A stretch of 64,000 nt of DNA from Tessaracoccus caeni. Its GTDB lineage: Bacteria > Actinomycetota > Actinomycetes > Propionibacteriales > Propionibacteriaceae. Under the pieces are notes generated by a model. It did not search any database and was not told where the DNA came from. It saw only the letters and a program-made list of their open reading frames with translations. How positions within the stretch are numbered: the stretch's first letter is position 1; the number at the start of each line of letters is the position of its first letter. Positions 9,369 to 17,551 of the stretch are shown piece by piece. Position numbers and translations under genes: made by a program. The stretch covers positions 1 through 64,000 of the forward strand of contig NZ_JARGDO010000010.1 in the NCBI RefSeq assembly GCF_029211185.1, written 5' to 3'.

Positions 9369-9476
9369 CACGACTCCTGAGTGCTGATACACGGATTACG
9401 CCGAAGTCGGGACGCAGCCGGTAGCGGTTTTCCCTATTTCCTTGTTCTCCGGGTGGCGGGGAGCGAGAATTCGGAG

Positions 9477-10703
9477 ATGTATACCCATACAGTCCGGTCG
9501 GGGCAGCCGGATGGCGCTGTTGCCTCACGTTTCCGGCGCGCAGGATCGCTGTTCCTGGCGCTGCTGATGTCGTTGACTCTGGTGTACGGCTCGGCGGGCA
9601 CTGCCTCCGCCGAGATCACGTTGTTGCGGGTTGACGTCCAGTTCAAAGATCCCTACACCGGGTTGCCCAACTGGGCCAGCGAGGCGGCCGTCACGGTGAC
9701 CGGCTCGGCGGGCACTTGGACGGAGGCGACCGACGACGAGGGGGTCGCCCACTTCCGCGACCTTCCGGCGGGGGTCTACAGCGCGACGGTCACGCACCCC
9801 GACTTCTTCCCGATGACTGAACCCGCCGAGATCGACTACTCGGGAGGCCATAAGACGCTCTACATCGAACTGACGCATCGGCCGCTGGTCAAGGTGGTTC
9901 CCGCCGTGCCGACCATCAACGGCACGCCCCAGGTCGGAGCGACGCTGACCGCCGTGCCGGGTGCGTGGGAGCCGAGTGGCCTCCTGTTTACCTACCAATG
10001 GCTGCGCGACGGCGACGAGATCCTGGATGAGACCAAGCCCGCCTATAAGGTCACGGCGGCCGACGTCGGCGCCAAGATCTACGTGCGGGTCACGGGGACC
10101 AAGCCCGGAAACGACCGAGCCACGATGACCTCGCTGGCCACCGCGCCGATCGCCAAGGGCAGCTTCACGACGAAGCCCAAGCCCACCGTCTCCGGGACAG
10201 CGAAGGTCGGCAAGAAGCTGACCGTGAAGACCGGAGAATGGAAGCCGAAGCCGTCGTCGTTCGCCTACCAGTGGTACCGAGGCGACACGAAGATCAAGGG
10301 CGCCACCAAGTCCAGCTACACCCTCGCGTCCGGCGATCGCGGCAAGGCCATCTCGGTGCGGGTGACGGCCAAGAAGGCCGGGTACGCGTCGGCGTCGAAG
10401 ACCTCGACGGCGACGAAGAAGGTCGCCTCGGGCTCGTTCACCAAGGCCTCCACCCCTGTCATCTGCGGGACGGTGAAGATCGGCAAGAAGCTGACCATCA
10501 AGGTCGGCACGTGGAAGCCCAAGCCGTCGTCGTACGCCTATCAGTGGTATCGGGACGGCACGAAGATCAAGGGTGCCACCAAGTCCAGCTACACGGTGGC
10601 CAAGGCCGACAAAGGCAAGCGGATCACCGTCAAGGTGACCGGCAAGAAGTCGGGCTACACGTCGGTGACCAAGGCCTCGAAGGCGACCAAACGGGTGGTA
10701 TAG
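9477..10703 (+). CDS. Secreted protein with a CNA-B/carboxypeptidase-regulatory-like domain and three Ig-like repeats
   Basis: From the ATG at 9477 the protein has 408 residues. A Sec signal peptide runs to about residue 44 (hydrophobic FLALLMSLTLVYG, then TASA|E). A beta-rich domain of about 85 residues follows (WTEATDDEGVAHFRDLPAGVYSATV), like carboxypeptidase-regulatory or CNA-B folds. Then come three repeats of about 85 residues with the pattern G...VG..LT...G.W.P....YQW.RDG..I.GAT...Y...D.G..I.VRVTG.K.G. Repeats 2 and 3 are very similar, suggesting recent duplication. The protein is Lys-rich toward the C-terminus and has no sortase signal, so it is secreted or held non-covalently. An upstream in-frame start at 9381 is possible but would bury the signal peptide. 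Confidence 0.8.
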   Translation: MYTHTVRSGQPDGAVASRFRRAGSLFLALLMSLTLVYGSAGTASAEITLLRVDVQFKDPYTGLPNWASEAAVTVTGSAGTWTEATDDEGVAHFRDLPAGVYSATVTHPDFFPMTEPAEIDYSGGHKTLYIELTHRPLVKVVPAVPTINGTPQVGATLTAVPGAWEPSGLLFTYQWLRDGDEILDETKPAYKVTAADVGAKIYVRVTGTKPGNDRATMTSLATAPIAKGSFTTKPKPTVSGTAKVGKKLTVKTGEWKPKPSSFAYQWYRGDTKIKGATKSSYTLASGDRGKAISVRVTAKKAGYASASKTSTATKKVASGSFTKASTPVICGTVKIGKKLTIKVGTWKPKPSSYAYQWYRDGTKIKGATKSSYTVAKADKGKRITVKVTGKKSGYTSVTKASKATKRVV

Positions 10704-10782
10704 GTTCTATCCGCCCCCGCCGCAAACCACTGGTTGCCGTTGGTGTAGGTTCTCGTACCGAAGCCAACCAAGGGGGGCCGAT

Positions 10783-10953
10783 GTGGGAGAACCTGACGTC
10801 GCCGTTGCCTTTTGCGTCGACGTGCGTTGCGTCCGCTCCCTCGACGGCGCACCGCTGAGCCGGGCGATCGCCTGGCTCAGCGCGAGCTGCGGTGCCGGGC
10901 TCCTGGACGTCGACCTCAGCCTGACCACGGAGGTTCTGCATGCCCACGAATGA
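10783..10953 (+). CDS. Small ORF (56 aa) heading the ECF/alpha-ribazole operon
   Basis: GTG at 10783 is preceded by AAGGGGGG at 10770-10776. The frame runs to TGA at 10951-10953 and overlaps the next gene by 14 bases. The product has two VxVxFCVD/VRCV-like beta stretches and a helix (PLSRAIAWLSASCGAG). It contains three cysteines. I do not recognise a family. Overlap with the S-component gene and the good ribosome site support translation. It could instead be a leader region for control of the operon. An ATG two bases upstream opens a 25-codon frame that competes with it. Confidence 0.4.
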   Translation: MGEPDVAVAFCVDVRCVRSLDGAPLSRAIAWLSASCGAGLLDVDLSLTTEVLHAHE

Positions 10954-11485
10954 CTCGGTGAAGAAGCCGTTCTTCACTCCCCGCGTGGTCGCCCGGCTGG
11001 CGATCCTGGTGGCGCTGTCCGTCGTCGGAGCCTTCGTCAAGCTGCCCAGTCCGACAGGAACCGTCGCGCTTGACTCCGCTCCCGCTTTCCTCGCCGGCGC
11101 CGCCTTCAGTCCGCTGCAAGGCTCGATCGTCGGGATCATCGGTCACCTGATCACCAGCTTGACGGCCGGCTTTCCGCTCGGGCTGCCGGTGCATCTGCTC
11201 GTCGCTGCGGAGATGGGCGTCTTCGTCTGGGTGTTCGGCTACCTCTACCGCAACGTCAACGCGTGGGTGGCCGTGGTCGTCGGCGTGCTGCTCAACGGCG
11301 TGTTCGGTGCGGCGATCATGATCTTCATCGGCGGCCCCGGCATGTTCGCCGCGCTCGTCCTGCCCCTCACCGTCGGAAGCGCCGTCAACATCCTGGTGGC
11401 GGTAGTTGCGGAGCGCGCATTGGTGGCGGCCGGGCTGGCCCGGCGCTCGAAGCGCGCAGAGAAGCGCCAGCAGCAGGCGGTGTGA
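10940..11485 (+). CDS. cblT: ECF transporter S component, probable alpha-ribazole transporter
   Basis: The 181-residue membrane protein has about five to six membrane segments, starting with RLAILVALSVVGAFVKLPSPTGTV, and a basic C-terminus. This is the usual size and fold of ECF S components. It is directly followed by a PurM-like kinase, an ECF ATPase and an ECF T component. In Firmicutes CblT with CblS (an AIR-synthase-like kinase) takes up and phosphorylates alpha-ribazole, the nucleoside of the cobalamin lower ligand. The S component plus kinase arrangement here matches that pair. The assignment rests mainly on context. Confidence 0.6.
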   Translation: MPTNDSVKKPFFTPRVVARLAILVALSVVGAFVKLPSPTGTVALDSAPAFLAGAAFSPLQGSIVGIIGHLITSLTAGFPLGLPVHLLVAAEMGVFVWVFGYLYRNVNAWVAVVVGVLLNGVFGAAIMIFIGGPGMFAALVLPLTVGSAVNILVAVVAERALVAAGLARRSKRAEKRQQQAV

Positions 11486-11496
11486 GGTTGCCTCCT

Positions 11497-12285
11497 ATGG
11501 ATGCCAATTGCGGGAACTCTGCGTCGGTGACGAGGATCGGCGACCTGCTCGTCCTCGAGGAGGCCGGCGCCAGGTTGGTCATCGCCTGCGATTCGGTGGG
11601 CGGCATCGGACCCAAGCCCGCCGACACCGTCGCCATCGATGCGCGCTCGGTGGGCCACTTCGCCGCCAGGGTGCCGTTGATGGAGGTGCTGTGCGCGGGC
11701 GCGACGCCGCTGATGGTGGTCAACAACCTGTGCGTCGAGGCTGAGCCGACGGGCCGGGAGATGATCGATGCGGTGCGGGGGCTCGCGGAGAGCGTCGGAG
11801 TTCCGCCGGGGCGGGTGACCGGCTCCACCGAGGACAACGTCGAGACGCGCGCCACCGGCATCGGCGTCACCGTGATCGGACGCCTGTCCCAGGACGCGCC
11901 CGCCGGGGGCTCGCGGTCGCAGGATGTGGTGGTCTGCCTGGGGTGGCCGCGATCGGCGCCGGAGGACGACATCTACCTGGGACGCCCTGATCTGGTCGAC
12001 CTGGGCCACCTCGCGCGAGCGCTCCGATCGGGTCTGATCCACGACGCGTGGCCGGTGGGATCGAAGGGCATCCGATGGGAAGGCACGCAGCTGGCGCAAG
12101 CGGCGGGGCTGGCGCTCCGATGGGCCGACGACAACCCCGTCCCCATCGACCGTAGCGGCGGGCCCGCGTCGTGCGTGCTCATCTCCTGCGACGAGGACGA
12201 ACTCTCGAGGATCCGGGCGTTCTTCTCGGAGGAGCTGCCGATCACCGTGGTCGGCCGGCTCGCCTCTGATGCCACCGATGGCTGA
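11497..12285 (+). CDS. cblS: AIR synthase (PurM)-like kinase, probable alpha-ribazole kinase
   Basis: The 262-residue protein belongs to the PurM/SelD/ThiL ATP-binding superfamily. It shows LVIACDSVGGIGPKPAD near the N-terminus, VPLMEVLCAGATPLMVVNNLC, and GSTEDNVETRATGIGVTVIG, in the order of the N-terminal domain of AIR synthase. It is shorter than PurM and stands apart from purine genes. Known CblS proteins of this family phosphorylate alpha-ribazole to alpha-ribazole phosphate, feeding cobalamin assembly. The position between an S component and its ECF module supports that role. The start at 11497 is chosen because homologous sequence begins there; no strong ribosome site is seen. Its stop overlaps the next start. 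Confidence 0.65.
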   Translation: MDANCGNSASVTRIGDLLVLEEAGARLVIACDSVGGIGPKPADTVAIDARSVGHFAARVPLMEVLCAGATPLMVVNNLCVEAEPTGREMIDAVRGLAESVGVPPGRVTGSTEDNVETRATGIGVTVIGRLSQDAPAGGSRSQDVVVCLGWPRSAPEDDIYLGRPDLVDLGHLARALRSGLIHDAWPVGSKGIRWEGTQLAQAAGLALRWADDNPVPIDRSGGPASCVLISCDEDELSRIRAFFSEELPITVVGRLASDATDG

Positions 12286-14017
12286 TCACGCAGCTCCTAC
12301 CCCCGAGATGCCCGTGTGCATCGAGGCCCGCGACTACGGCTTCCGCTACGACGCGGCCGACGAGCCCCAGCTGCGCAACCTGACGTTCGCCATCCGGCAG
12401 GGCGAACGCGTCGCCATCATGGGGGCGACGGGCGCGGGCAAGACCACGCTGGCGATGTCGCTCAACGGCCTCGTCCCGCATCATCACGAGGGGGAGGTCT
12501 CCGGCCATCTGTGCATCGATGGCCACGACGTGGCGGCGACGACGATCACCCAGCTCGTGCGCGACGTCGGCCTGGTGATGCAGGACGCGGAGGCGCAGGT
12601 CACCGGGCGCACGGTGGGAGAGGACGCGGCGGTGGGCCCGGCGAACCTCGGACTTCCGAAGCACGAGGTGCTGATCCGCGCGCGTGCGGCCCTCGAACAG
12701 GTGGGAATGGGAGGCCTCGAGCGCCGGGCCACGTCGCAGCTCTCGGGTGGCCAGCTTCAGCGCCTCGCTATCGCCGGGATCCTGGCGATGAAGCCGCGGA
12801 TCCTGGTGTTGGACGAGCCGACGAGCGAGCTGGATCCCGCCGGTGCCGCACAGGTTCTCTCCGTGCTGCACGCGCTGTCGGATGAGCCGGACGGGCCGAC
12901 CGTGATCCTGGTCACCCACGAGCCGGAACTCGTGATGGAGTGGGCGAGCCGCCTACTCGTGCTCGGTGACGGCCGGCTGATCTACGACGGTGCCCCCGCC
13001 GCCTTCTTCGTGGATACCGATCTGGTCCGGCGCTCCGGCGTACGGCAGCCAGGGGTCGTGTCGGCCGTGGTAGCGCTGCGCGAGGCCGAGGCGATCGCCG
13101 CTATCCCCCTCCCCGTCACGATGGAGGAGGCCGTCGCCTTGTTGCGCCCCCATCGTCGGGCCGGAGAGGTCGTCGTTGCCCCGCGCGACGAGCCGCCGGT
13201 CGCTCCCAAGAACCCGCCCGTGCTCCGCACTGTGGCTCTCAGCCATCGTTATCCCTCGGGAGTGGTGGCGCTGGCCGGCGTCTCCGTCGACATCCATGAA
13301 GGCGAGTTCGTGGCGCTGCTCGGTGCCAACGGCGCCGGCAAGACCACCTTCGCCCGCCACCTGAACGGCCTGCTGCGACCCACAACCGGCATCGTCGAGG
13401 TCAACGGCCGAGCCACCGCAGGGCGGCCGGTCCACGAACTCGCCGCCGAGGTGGGTTACGTCTTCCAGAACCCCGACCACCAGATCTTCGCCGCGTCGGT
13501 GTTCGACGAGGTGGCCTTCGGGCTACGCAACCGAGGCGTCGGTGAGCGTGAGATCGCCGAGCGGGTCCAGGCCGTCGCCCATCGTGTGGGGCTGGATGGG
13601 CAGCTGCGCACGCATCCCTACCGGCTGGGAAAGGGTCAGCGCCAGCGCCTGGCCGTCGCGAGCGTGCTCGCCACAGAGCCCGGCATGCTCGTCATCGACG
13701 AGCCCACCACCGGGCAGGACTGGTCCGGTTCGCTCGCGACGATGGAGCTGGTGCAGAGCCTGAGCGACGAGGGTCACACGATCCTCATGATCACCCACGA
13801 CATGGCGCTGGCTGCCCGCTATGCCCGTCGCGCGCTGGTGTTCGATCAGGGCAGGATCGTGGCGGACCGAGACATGCGCGCCCTCCTCGGCGACGGCGAC
13901 CTGCTGCACCGCGCCAGGCTGGCGCGTCCCCACGTCACCGAACTCGCGGTCCGGCTCGGGCTGTCTCCGGTGGGCACGCCGGAGGACTTCGTGGTGGCCT
14001 GGGGAGCGGTCGGATGA
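12278..14017 (+). CDS. ECF transporter energising ATPase, fused A1-A2
   Basis: One chain of 579 residues holds two ABC ATPase domains. Domain 1 has GATGAGKTT, LSGGQLQRLAIAGIL and LVLDEPTSELDP. Domain 2 has GANGAGKTT, the Q-loop YVFQNPDHQIFA, LGKGQRQRLAVASVL and VIDEPTTGQD. The QNPDHQ segment is characteristic of ECF ATPases. The second signature is LGKGQ instead of LSGGQ, a notable change at the serine that contacts ATP. Two separate subunits, EcfA1 and EcfA2, do this job in most firmicutes; fusion is common in actinobacteria. ATG at 12278 overlaps the kinase stop; a start at 12269 is also possible. The stop overlaps ecfT by ATGA. Confidence 0.88.
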   Translation: MADHAAPTPEMPVCIEARDYGFRYDAADEPQLRNLTFAIRQGERVAIMGATGAGKTTLAMSLNGLVPHHHEGEVSGHLCIDGHDVAATTITQLVRDVGLVMQDAEAQVTGRTVGEDAAVGPANLGLPKHEVLIRARAALEQVGMGGLERRATSQLSGGQLQRLAIAGILAMKPRILVLDEPTSELDPAGAAQVLSVLHALSDEPDGPTVILVTHEPELVMEWASRLLVLGDGRLIYDGAPAAFFVDTDLVRRSGVRQPGVVSAVVALREAEAIAAIPLPVTMEEAVALLRPHRRAGEVVVAPRDEPPVAPKNPPVLRTVALSHRYPSGVVALAGVSVDIHEGEFVALLGANGAGKTTFARHLNGLLRPTTGIVEVNGRATAGRPVHELAAEVGYVFQNPDHQIFAASVFDEVAFGLRNRGVGEREIAERVQAVAHRVGLDGQLRTHPYRLGKGQRQRLAVASVLATEPGMLVIDEPTTGQDWSGSLATMELVQSLSDEGHTILMITHDMALAARYARRALVFDQGRIVADRDMRALLGDGDLLHRARLARPHVTELAVRLGLSPVGTPEDFVVAWGAVG

Positions 14018-14811
14018 GGTTCGAGTACGTCCCCGGCAACACGTTCCTGCACCGGCTGGATGTGCGTACCAAGCTGCTGGGGGTGGCGGTGGTGGTGGCG
14101 ATGACCGTCCTGCTCCCGACGCCAGGTGCCCAGGTGCTGCTCGCCGTCGGGAGCCTCGCCCTGGTGCTCCTGCTGCACGTGCCCGCGAAGCAGATCGTGT
14201 CGATGTTCGCGCCGCTGTCCTTCGTGATCGCGATGATCGTCGTGTTCGCGTCGCTTTGGCCCCCGTCCGGGCGTCGCGGTGGCGAGGTGCTCCTGCATCT
14301 CTGGTTCGACGGTGCCCTGCCGCTCACCACCACGGGGCTGGCCTGGGGCGCGACCCTCGGCCTGCGGATCGTCACGATGGTGGCGATCACCAGCGTGCTG
14401 GTGCTCAGCACCCCGATCGAGGATCTCGTCGCCCTGATGCAGAAAGCGCGGTTGCCGTTCCCGCTGGTCTTCATCGTGATGACCGCCCTGCGCTTCGTGC
14501 CCACACTTCAGGCCAGGTCGGCACAGATCCTGGATGCCCAGCGCGCCCGGGGCGTCAAGGTCGATGACCGCGGGATGATCGGCGCGATCCGCGCCCACAT
14601 CAGCATCATGGTGCCGCTGTTCTCGACGAGCATCCGAATGTCTGAGGATCTCGCCGCCGCCATGCTCTCGCGGGGCTACGGCGTGACCAAGCGTCCGACA
14701 TCGTTGGTGGAGCTCAGGGGAAGCTGGCGGGACGCAGTGGTGGTCGCGATCCTGGTCGTCGTCCTCGCAACGACCATCGTTCTCCGCGTGACCGGGATGG
14801 GAACCTCTTAG
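14014..14811 (+). CDS. ecfT: ECF transporter T component
   Basis: This 265-residue membrane protein has about six segments. It carries the two short cytoplasmic motifs that couple T components to the ATPases: QRARGVK at about residue 182 and LSRGYG at about residue 223. ATGA overlap with the ATPase gene places it as the last gene of the operon S-kinase-AA-T. With no other S component nearby, the module looks dedicated rather than shared. Its stop overlaps that of the convergent truncated kinase by three bases. Confidence 0.88.
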   Translation: MRFEYVPGNTFLHRLDVRTKLLGVAVVVAMTVLLPTPGAQVLLAVGSLALVLLLHVPAKQIVSMFAPLSFVIAMIVVFASLWPPSGRRGGEVLLHLWFDGALPLTTTGLAWGATLGLRIVTMVAITSVLVLSTPIEDLVALMQKARLPFPLVFIVMTALRFVPTLQARSAQILDAQRARGVKVDDRGMIGAIRAHISIMVPLFSTSIRMSEDLAAAMLSRGYGVTKRPTSLVELRGSWRDAVVVAILVVVLATTIVLRVTGMGTS

Positions 14812-15605
14812 ATACCGGCCGTCGCGACGTCGTCGGGGCTGTCTTCCCCGAGGGCGCGGACGACGGTGCGCAGCTCGGCGAGGCCGGATCGGGCCGTCTC
14901 GCGCACTTGTCGCGCCGACGCCGCCAGCTCGGGATCGCGCGTGCTCACCTCCAAAGCGCCAGCTTGCATGGTGACCAGGGTGAGGGCTCGTCCGAGCGAG
15001 TCGTGCAGCTCGTGTGCGACCCGGTCGCGTTCAGCCTGAGCCGCCTGCTGGGCGGCGTGTTCACGCTCGAGTTCGGCGCGCGTCGTCTCCTCGACGGTCC
15101 GCGCGAGCCGCTCGCGCTGAACGCGAACATAGGTGCCGATGAGCACCGGGGGCAGGCAGACGGAGACGATGTTGATCAGCAGCGTGACGAGCCCAGTGGC
15201 GAGGGGAACGCCGTCCTCACTGAGCACGGTCATCGAGAGAACAATGATGACAACGCCGGCGCCGGCGACGAGCGACCACACCGGCCAGCCCCGACGCCTG
15301 ATGCTGAGGCTGATCATGCCGAGGCTGTAGTAGACGAAGCCGACGGACGAGCCCAACTCGATGAGTCCCAGCAGGGGAAAAGCGTAGGGCCAGCGGTCGC
15401 GCCACACGATGGCGGCGATCACGAGGGGCAACAGCGCCAGTTGGAAAGGCCACGCCCAGGTCGGGCGGGCGGAGCCGCCCTCCCATGTGAAGTAGAGGGC
15501 GACGCCGATGGCGGCCAAGTAGGGGACATGGGATGCCCAGGTGTCGGCTCGCCGATCGCTCCGCGGTCCACGGTCCGCGGGTGCTTCCTTCCTGCTCGTA
15601 CCCAT
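14808..15605 (-). CDS. Histidine kinase-like membrane protein lacking the ATPase domain
   Basis: The 265 residues match the N-terminal two thirds of the kinase encoded at 16265-17419: five or so membrane segments (to about 160), a coiled linker, then HisKA_3 with VAHELHDSLG (His201) and RETARSGLAELRTVVRALGEDS. The protein then ends. The N- and G-boxes of HATPase_c, which should occupy another 120 residues, are absent. It cannot phosphorylate itself, but could dimerise with the full kinase or take phosphate. It follows the regulator gene by 15 bases, in the order kinase-regulator-short kinase. It may be a decayed duplicate or a retained modulator. The convergent stop overlap with ecfT suggests a deletion created the end. 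Confidence 0.8.
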   Translation of the reverse strand: MGTSRKEAPADRGPRSDRRADTWASHVPYLAAIGVALYFTWEGGSARPTWAWPFQLALLPLVIAAIVWRDRWPYAFPLLGLIELGSSVGFVYYSLGMISLSIRRRGWPVWSLVAGAGVVIIVLSMTVLSEDGVPLATGLVTLLINIVSVCLPPVLIGTYVRVQRERLARTVEETTRAELEREHAAQQAAQAERDRVAHELHDSLGRALTLVTMQAGALEVSTRDPELAASARQVRETARSGLAELRTVVRALGEDSPDDVATAGI

Positions 15606-15620
15606 GCCCTGACGCCTGAC

Positions 15621-16268
15621 TCAGGCCGAGGCGTCGCGGACGAGGAGCGCGAGACGCACCCTGTTGCTGTCGCCGATCTTGGCGAAGACGTGCGTGAGGT
15701 GGGTCTTCACGGTCGCCTCCGAGCAGAACAGCTTGTCGCCGATCTCTGCGTTGGAAAGGCCCTCGGCAACGAACTCCGCCACCTCGCGCTCGCGGGTGCT
15801 GAGCTGCGTCAGCAGTGCGCGGGCGGTGTCGCGCCGCCGGTCGCGGCCCGTGTCGGCGAACCGCTCGATCAGGGCGCGTGTGTGAGCGGGGCTCAGCATG
15901 GCGTCGCCGCCGGCCACGATCCGCACGGCCTCCACCAGCTCGGAGGGCGGAGTGTCTTTGAGCAGGAATCCGCTGGCCCCCGCCTCGATCGCGGCGAAGA
16001 CATGCTCATCGAGCCGGAATGTGGTGAGTACCAGAACCCGCGGTGGATCAGGGGTCGCCATGAGGCGGCGGGTCGCCTCGATGCCGTCGATGCGGGGCAT
16101 CCGGATGTCCATCACTAGCAGGTCCGGCTGGGTGCTGCGCACGAGCTCCGGCACTCCGGTGCCGTCGTCGGCCTCTCCCACCACCTGGATGTCCTCGGCG
16201 GAGGACAGGATGGCGCGCAGGCCGGCGCGCATGAGGGCATCGTCGTCGACGATGGCGACCCTGATCAC
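15621..16268 (-). CDS. NarL/LuxR-family response regulator
   Basis: The GTG at 16268 is chosen because it overlaps the kinase stop as GTGA and has GGAGGT six bases before it; an in-frame ATG 15 bases upstream is weaker. The 215-residue protein has a receiver domain with DDD8-10 and phosphoacceptor D54 in LLVMDIRMPR, and a LuxR HTH with LSTREREVAEFVAEGLSNAEIG and TVKTHLTHVFAKIG. It is the partner of the kinase at 16265-17419 and likely controls the divergent ABC genes from 17552. Confidence 0.92.
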   Translation of the reverse strand: MIRVAIVDDDALMRAGLRAILSSAEDIQVVGEADDGTGVPELVRSTQPDLLVMDIRMPRIDGIEATRRLMATPDPPRVLVLTTFRLDEHVFAAIEAGASGFLLKDTPPSELVEAVRIVAGGDAMLSPAHTRALIERFADTGRDRRRDTARALLTQLSTREREVAEFVAEGLSNAEIGDKLFCSEATVKTHLTHVFAKIGDSNRVRLALLVRDASA

Positions 16269-17419
16269 GACGACACCTCCCATGGCAAGCGGACGGTCAG
16301 CGTGAACATCCCGTGCGACGTTCTTGCGTCGAGTGTGCCACCCATCACCGCTGCGCGTCGCCGGAGCGTCGCAAGTCCGGTATGTGAACCCGCCTCGCCG
16401 CCCGGGGCGAGGGGATTCTCCGCGACGATGGTCACCCCGACGCCGGGCGACCCGAGCAGATGAATGCTCACAGGCACGCCCGGTGCATGGCGGTGAGCGT
16501 TGGTCAGCGCCTCCTGCACCACCTGATAGGCCAATCGGCTGGTCGGGGGAGGCAGCGTCGTGGCGTCCTCGAGGTCGTCGATCAGGTCGATGTCAGCGCC
16601 GGCGTCCCGGCTGGACTCGACGAGCTGCGGCACGGTCGCGAGCGTCGGGGTGGGGGTGCGGCGGGAGTCCTCGCCGAGCACCTGGACGGCCTGGCGGAGT
16701 TCGGCAAGGCCGGAACGGGCCGTCTCACGGATGCGCACGGCCGCGTCGGCGTCGTCGGAGTGGCGAGCGCGCACCTCCATCGCCCCAGCCTGCATGCTCA
16801 GCTGCGCCAGGATGTGGCCAAGGGAGTCGTGCATGTCGCGCGCGATGCGCTCGCGTTCCTCGGATACCGCATGCCTGGCGGCGACCTCGCGCTCGAATGC
16901 GACGCGGGCAGCCCTCTCCACCGCAGCGGTCTGGAGGGTGCGCTGCCGACGGATGTAGCTGCCGATGATCATCGGTGTGCACGCGTTGAAGAGCACCCAG
17001 AACACAGCGGAGATCACCTGCAGCTCTGGCGAGAACTCCTGGACGTAGCCGTACTCGAGGTGGCGAGGTATCGAGAGGGCGCTGCCGAGCCCGGCCATGA
17101 TCCAGACCCACGGTCCACGACGACGGACGGTGAGGCTGATGAGGCCCGCCCAGAAGACGACGAAGGCTGTGAGGAGAGCTACCTCGAGGATCCCCAGGAG
17201 GGGAAGAGCGTAGGGGAACCGGGTCCGCAGAACGACCGCGGCGACGATGACGGGCGCCAGTATCGCGTGGATTCTCCAGTCCTCCGAGAAGACGTTGAAC
17301 TGGGTGATGTAGAGAAAGACGACGATGGTGCCCAGATAGACCATGTGGGAGGACCAGCGCAGCACCCAGGGCCGATCGCGCAGCCGGGCGTGCGGGGAGG
17401 ACGTCGCGGCGGCGGGCAT
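16265..17419 (-). CDS. NarL-type sensor histidine kinase
   Basis: The 384-residue protein has five or six membrane segments in the first 155 residues with short loops, a coiled linker, HisKA_3 with RIARDMHDSLG (His197), and a complete HATPase_c with the N-box QVVQEALTNAHRHA and G-box ENPLAP...HTGLATLRRR. It is the intact relative of the shorter protein at 14808-15605. It is transcribed away from the ABC exporter at 17552; the 132-base gap likely holds both promoters. Such triads typically handle envelope-active compounds. Confidence 0.9.
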   Translation of the reverse strand: MPAAATSSPHARLRDRPWVLRWSSHMVYLGTIVVFLYITQFNVFSEDWRIHAILAPVIVAAVVLRTRFPYALPLLGILEVALLTAFVVFWAGLISLTVRRRGPWVWIMAGLGSALSIPRHLEYGYVQEFSPELQVISAVFWVLFNACTPMIIGSYIRRQRTLQTAAVERAARVAFEREVAARHAVSEERERIARDMHDSLGHILAQLSMQAGAMEVRARHSDDADAAVRIRETARSGLAELRQAVQVLGEDSRRTPTPTLATVPQLVESSRDAGADIDLIDDLEDATTLPPPTSRLAYQVVQEALTNAHRHAPGVPVSIHLLGSPGVGVTIVAENPLAPGGEAGSHTGLATLRRRAAVMGGTLDARTSHGMFTLTVRLPWEVSS

Positions 17420-17551
17420 AGCTGGATGCTACTGATGGGAGGGCTCGCGGACGCTACACCCTTGGTCGTATTCTCTTCGATCCGATCGGCTGATGCTTCT
17501 CGACCCGCTCGGGCGATGTGCGACGATGCGGGCCCGGGGGAGGGTCAAGGC

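Noticed and set aside
10704-10939. Cobalamin riboswitch upstream of the ECF/alpha-ribazole genes
   Set aside because: I looked for the conserved B12-box and GCCACTG segments and did not find them. A short ORF occupies most of the space.
16460-17551. Upstream extension of the ABC ATPase gene at 17552 on the plus strand
   Set aside because: The extension is antisense to the kinase at 16265-17419. The ATPase homology begins after 17552, where a ribosome site is found.
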